NCBI RefSeq assembly: GCF_963664415.1
Contig: NZ_OY761445.1
Location: 2,940,501-3,004,500 of the forward strand
DNA: 64,000 nucleotides
Direction: 5' to 3'
From: an uncultured Desulfobacter sp.
GTDB lineage: Bacteria; Desulfobacterota; Desulfobacteria; Desulfobacterales; Desulfobacteraceae
Positions within the stretch are counted from its first letter, which is position 1. Each line of letters starts with the position of its first letter. A program made the position numbers and the translations under genes. A model generated the notes under the pieces. That model was not told where the DNA came from, made no database searches, and was given only the letters and a program-made list of their open reading frames with translations. This document shows, piece after piece, positions 61,770 to 64,000 of the stretch.

Positions 61770-62369
61770 TTAAAAGGAGGGATCGGCTATCACGCCCCCA
61801 CTATCCGGTGAAAACTCAAGATCCTTGATCTTAAACCCAAAATTCTCAGGCGCAAATGCATGATTGCCTGCATTTCCACGGTCCCTAAAATAATCATCCA
61901 GGGTCTCACGGATAACATCGAAGGCAATTTCATCCCATGGAATATCTGATTTTGAAAACAATCGGACATCCGTGCTTTCGGTGGTGGGGCCAAAATCCTG
62001 GGATAATAGTTCAGCAATAAACATCAGGTAAATCTGATCCACAAAAAGGATATTGAACATCCTGTAGGGGGCTAAAATTCGAACCTTGACACGGGTCTCC
62101 TCCAAGGTCTCACGAACGGCACCCTGCTGAACGGATTCCTCATTTTCGAGATATCCGGCAGGAAGGGTCCAGCATCCTTTCCGGGGCTCAATATTTCGTT
62201 TACACATCAAAATTCTGTCCTGGAAAACCGGAATCGTACCCACAACCATTTTGGGATTTTCATAATGAACATGGCCGCATGACTCGCATACTGCCCTTAC
62301 ATGGTCATCGTCCTGGGGGACCTGTCGGGTCATGGCGTGGCCGCACTGGGTGCAAAATTTTATTGACAT
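61770..62369 (-). CDS. Nudix hydrolase with N-terminal zinc ribbon
   Basis: 199 residues, cytosolic. The N-terminal zinc ribbon has two pairs ('FCTQCGHAM', 'CESCGHVHYENP'). The Nudix box 'GYLENEESVQQGAVRETLEE' keeps the metal-binding REXXEE. The usual glycine at its end is Arg ('TRV'), as in some relatives of this zinc-ribbon subgroup. It hydrolyses a nucleoside diphosphate linked to another group; the substrate is not predictable. 'MVVGTIPVFQDRILMCKR' and 'PRKGCWTLPAG' are family blocks. It stands alone. Confidence 0.87.
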   Translation of the reverse strand: MSIKFCTQCGHAMTRQVPQDDDHVRAVCESCGHVHYENPKMVVGTIPVFQDRILMCKRNIEPRKGCWTLPAGYLENEESVQQGAVRETLEETRVKVRILAPYRMFNILFVDQIYLMFIAELLSQDFGPTTESTDVRLFSKSDIPWDEIAFDVIRETLDDYFRDRGNAGNHAFAPENFGFKIKDLEFSPDSGGVIADPSF

Positions 62370-62494
62370 CTGTTACCTATTCCTAAGTTTTGCGAAAATT
62401 TAAAATTCTGCCTTTCTTCATTCCTTCAATTTTTATGATAAGAAAATCTTCGAAGTAAAGCAATTGGGAAAAGGAAACATTCTTGATTTTGATG

Positions 62495-62740
62495 CTACTG
62501 ATGATTTAGTTCGTGGGGAATTAGACCTTCTAAAAACGCCTGTTTCTGCTCGGGGTTCATTTCTTTAAACTTTTGGCGCAATTGGCTTTTCTCTTCCGAT
62601 GTCATATCCTGTATCTGTCTTTGGAGTGCCTTCCTCTGCGCAACGGATAAGCCCCTGACCCATTGTAACATTTCCTGTCGCTGTTTCGGATCTGTATTCC
62701 AGAACTGTTCTTTGATGTCGGCCTTTAGTTCCGGACTCAT
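62495..62740 (-). CDS. small Gln/Lys-rich protein (DUF3106-like repeat pattern)
   Basis: 81 residues made of short helical repeats around 'MTSEEKSQLRQKFKEMNPEQKQAF' and 'LSVAQRKALQRQ', the pattern of DUF3106-type proteins. There is no signal peptide, so the exported N-terminus of that family may be lost, or this is a cytosolic relative. No strong ribosome site. The function is unknown. Confidence 0.5.
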   Translation of the reverse strand: MSPELKADIKEQFWNTDPKQRQEMLQWVRGLSVAQRKALQRQIQDMTSEEKSQLRQKFKEMNPEQKQAFLEGLIPHELNHQ

Positions 62741-63109
62741 TCAGTTAATTTTTTGGTTGTTCTCTGCTACCTAAAACGAACAAGGAGAAATTTGGTTGAC
62801 AACTTTTTTATTCCCCGTGTATTTAAGGTTAAAATTCAATTAAATCCGAATAGTTTATTACACTATGGGAGAAACTCGCGGACATTAACAATTTATGGTT
62901 AGTAGACTTTTCATTGTTTTAGTGGATAGCATTATTTTTCTCCTGTTGGCGTGCAACGGAAACGGAATACCGGTCCGGTGCAAAAAGTGGTTTTAGAACT
63001 TTTATGAAATAATAATATTTCGGTAACACCCCGATAACATTTCCCCTGTTTATATGGATAGTACAATTTGCGGTGTTGTTTCAACAAGCGACCCCATTTT
63101 TAATGGCAA

Positions 63110-63201
63110 TAACAGCCATGGGCTGATCTGACATATCAACTGCCAGGCATAGCCCGCAACAAAGCTTGAAAGATCTGAGTAGCTTACCCAGACTTTCTTA
63201 T
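63110..63201 (+). repeat. structured repeat R7 (full copy)
   Basis: Starts TAACAGCCATGGGCTG. GGGCTG...CTGAcataTCA...GCCC forms the first hairpin; after CAACAAAGCTT comes GAAAG-at-CTGAGT...ACCCAG-a-CTTTC, then TTATG. It ends 53 bp before the glycosyltransferase start. 62741-63109 holds no gene; a TTGACA lies near 62796. Confidence 0.88.
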
Positions 63202-63253
63202 GAACCGAATTTGCAAGTCCAGTAAACAAGACACTAAAATAAAGGGGTAACAT

Positions 63254-64000
63254 ATGACAGCCGTGTCAGCGTATATCATTGCCTACAACGAAGCAGAAAA
63301 AATACAGGCCGCGGTAGAGAGCGTCCTCTGGGCAGACGACATCGTTGTCGCCGATTCTTACAGCACGGATGACACGGCTGCCATTGCCGGTGAATTAGGG
63401 GCAAGGGTGGTCCAGATTCCGTTCAACGGTTTCGGGGACCTGCGAAACCAGGCGGTTGCCGCTTGCCGGCATGAGTGGATCTTTAGCCTGGATGCCGACG
63501 AGCGCTGTACAGCCGATGTGCGGGACGAGATACTGGGCATGTTACAACAGGGACCGGATGCGGACGTCTATTTTGTGCCACGCCGAAATTATTTCATGGG
63601 GCGTTGGATCAAACATTCAGGTTTTTATCCGGATTACCGGCAACCCCAGTTTTTCAGGCGGGGTGCCATGAGTTACTGTCACGATCGGGTTCACGAAGGA
63701 TTTGAACTTCATGGGGACGCCGTCACAGGGTATTTACAGCATGCGATCTGGCAGCTGCCGTTCAAGAACTTTGAGGAAATTCAGCACAAGGCGTCCCGGT
63801 ATTCCACCCTTGGTGCCGAACGGATGATGGATGAAGGGCGTACGTCCTGCATGGGGCGGGCCTTGAGGCACGCCCTGTGGTCTTTCACTCAGCATTATTT
63901 CCTAAAAAACGGTTGGCGGGATGGCTGGCCGGGTTTCGTCATTGCCCTGGGCAACTTCGAAGGGACCTTCTACAAATATGCAAAACGTTATCAGGCCCTG
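63254..64000 (+). CDS. WaaE/KdtX-like family 2 glycosyltransferase (cut by window edge)
   Basis: The ATG at 63254 follows AAAGGGG and the frame stays open to the window edge (249 codons). The N-terminus 'VSAYIIAYNEAEKIQAAVES' and 'WADDIVVADSYSTDDTA' are the nucleotide-sugar binding blocks; 'EWIFSLDADERC' holds the DxD metal motif. 'DYRQPQFFRRG', 'VHEGFEL' and 'KASRYSTLGAERM' match WaaE-type enzymes, which add a glucose to the inner-core heptose of lipopolysaccharide. It acts at the cytoplasmic face of the inner membrane. A structured repeat lies in its presumed leader. The rest of the gene and any LPS cluster should lie to the right. Confidence 0.88.
   Translation, partial: MTAVSAYIIAYNEAEKIQAAVESVLWADDIVVADSYSTDDTAAIAGELGARVVQIPFNGFGDLRNQAVAACRHEWIFSLDADERCTADVRDEILGMLQQGPDADVYFVPRRNYFMGRWIKHSGFYPDYRQPQFFRRGAMSYCHDRVHEGFELHGDAVTGYLQHAIWQLPFKNFEEIQHKASRYSTLGAERMMDEGRTSCMGRALRHALWSFTQHYFLKNGWRDGWPGFVIALGNFEGTFYKYAKRYQAL

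Noticed and set aside
1..64000. CRISPR arrays, tRNA or rRNA genes
   Set aside because: No regularly spaced short repeats with unique spacers and no cloverleaf or rRNA-like segments were seen by eye; a dedicated scan was not possible.

Overview
The window reads as a chromosomal stretch of a Gram-negative anaerobe of the Desulfobacterota, most likely a Desulfobacteraceae-type sulfate reducer. This is an inference from gene content: metY-metX-metW, many PAS and hybrid histidine kinases, PchR-type AraC regulators, TonB receptors, dockerin-like secreted proteins and a heavy load of IS debris. No rRNA, tRNA or CRISPR array was seen.

Layout. 1-10.1 kb: an IS66 remnant, a large cation/proton antiporter with TrkA and PTS-EIIA-like tails, a 2,000-residue Rhs/YD-repeat protein and an arginase. 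10.1-36.3 kb: a metal-chelate uptake region. It holds a PAS hybrid kinase, three PchR-like AraC regulators, two TonB-dependent receptors, and a pair of YbtP/YbtQ-like fused ABC transporters encoded with a leucine-carboxyl-methyltransferase-family enzyme and an SGNH hydrolase. That four-gene block is present twice: intact at 22.2-27.3 kb and decayed at 12.7-15.6 kb. An SsuBCA/ThiXYZ-type ABC importer (33.9-36.3 kb) closes the region. IS91 debris, a MITE-like insertion, a dead hybrid kinase and fragments of sigma-54 activators lie between the loci.

36.3-43.1 kb: an EF-hand-type protein, then a methionine operon (metY, metX, metW) whose last gene fuses a MASE3-like sensor membrane domain to a TauE/SafE permease and starts with TTG. 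43.3-47.1 kb: an IS1634-like element nested in a second IS, which itself cuts a gene for an exported protein. 47.3-56.8 kb: a Cache chemoreceptor and an alpha-2-macroglobulin/PBP1C pair. 56.8-64 kb: a phosphoglycolate-phosphatase-like enzyme, a subtilase, a C25 (gingipain-like) peptidase, a Nudix hydrolase and the start of a WaaE-like glycosyltransferase that runs off the right edge.

How the parts work together. The receptors would bring ferric (or other metal) chelates across the outer membrane, the fused ABC pair across the inner membrane, and the AraC proteins would sense the chelate. The methyltransferase and SGNH hydrolase may modify or open the ligand; that step is inference.

The most unusual signal is a family of seven copies of an undescribed structured repeat, all on the + strand. 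Full copies (about 93 nt, two covarying hairpins) are at 17237, 17331, 28958 and 63110. Half copies are at 10117, 33763 and 47240.
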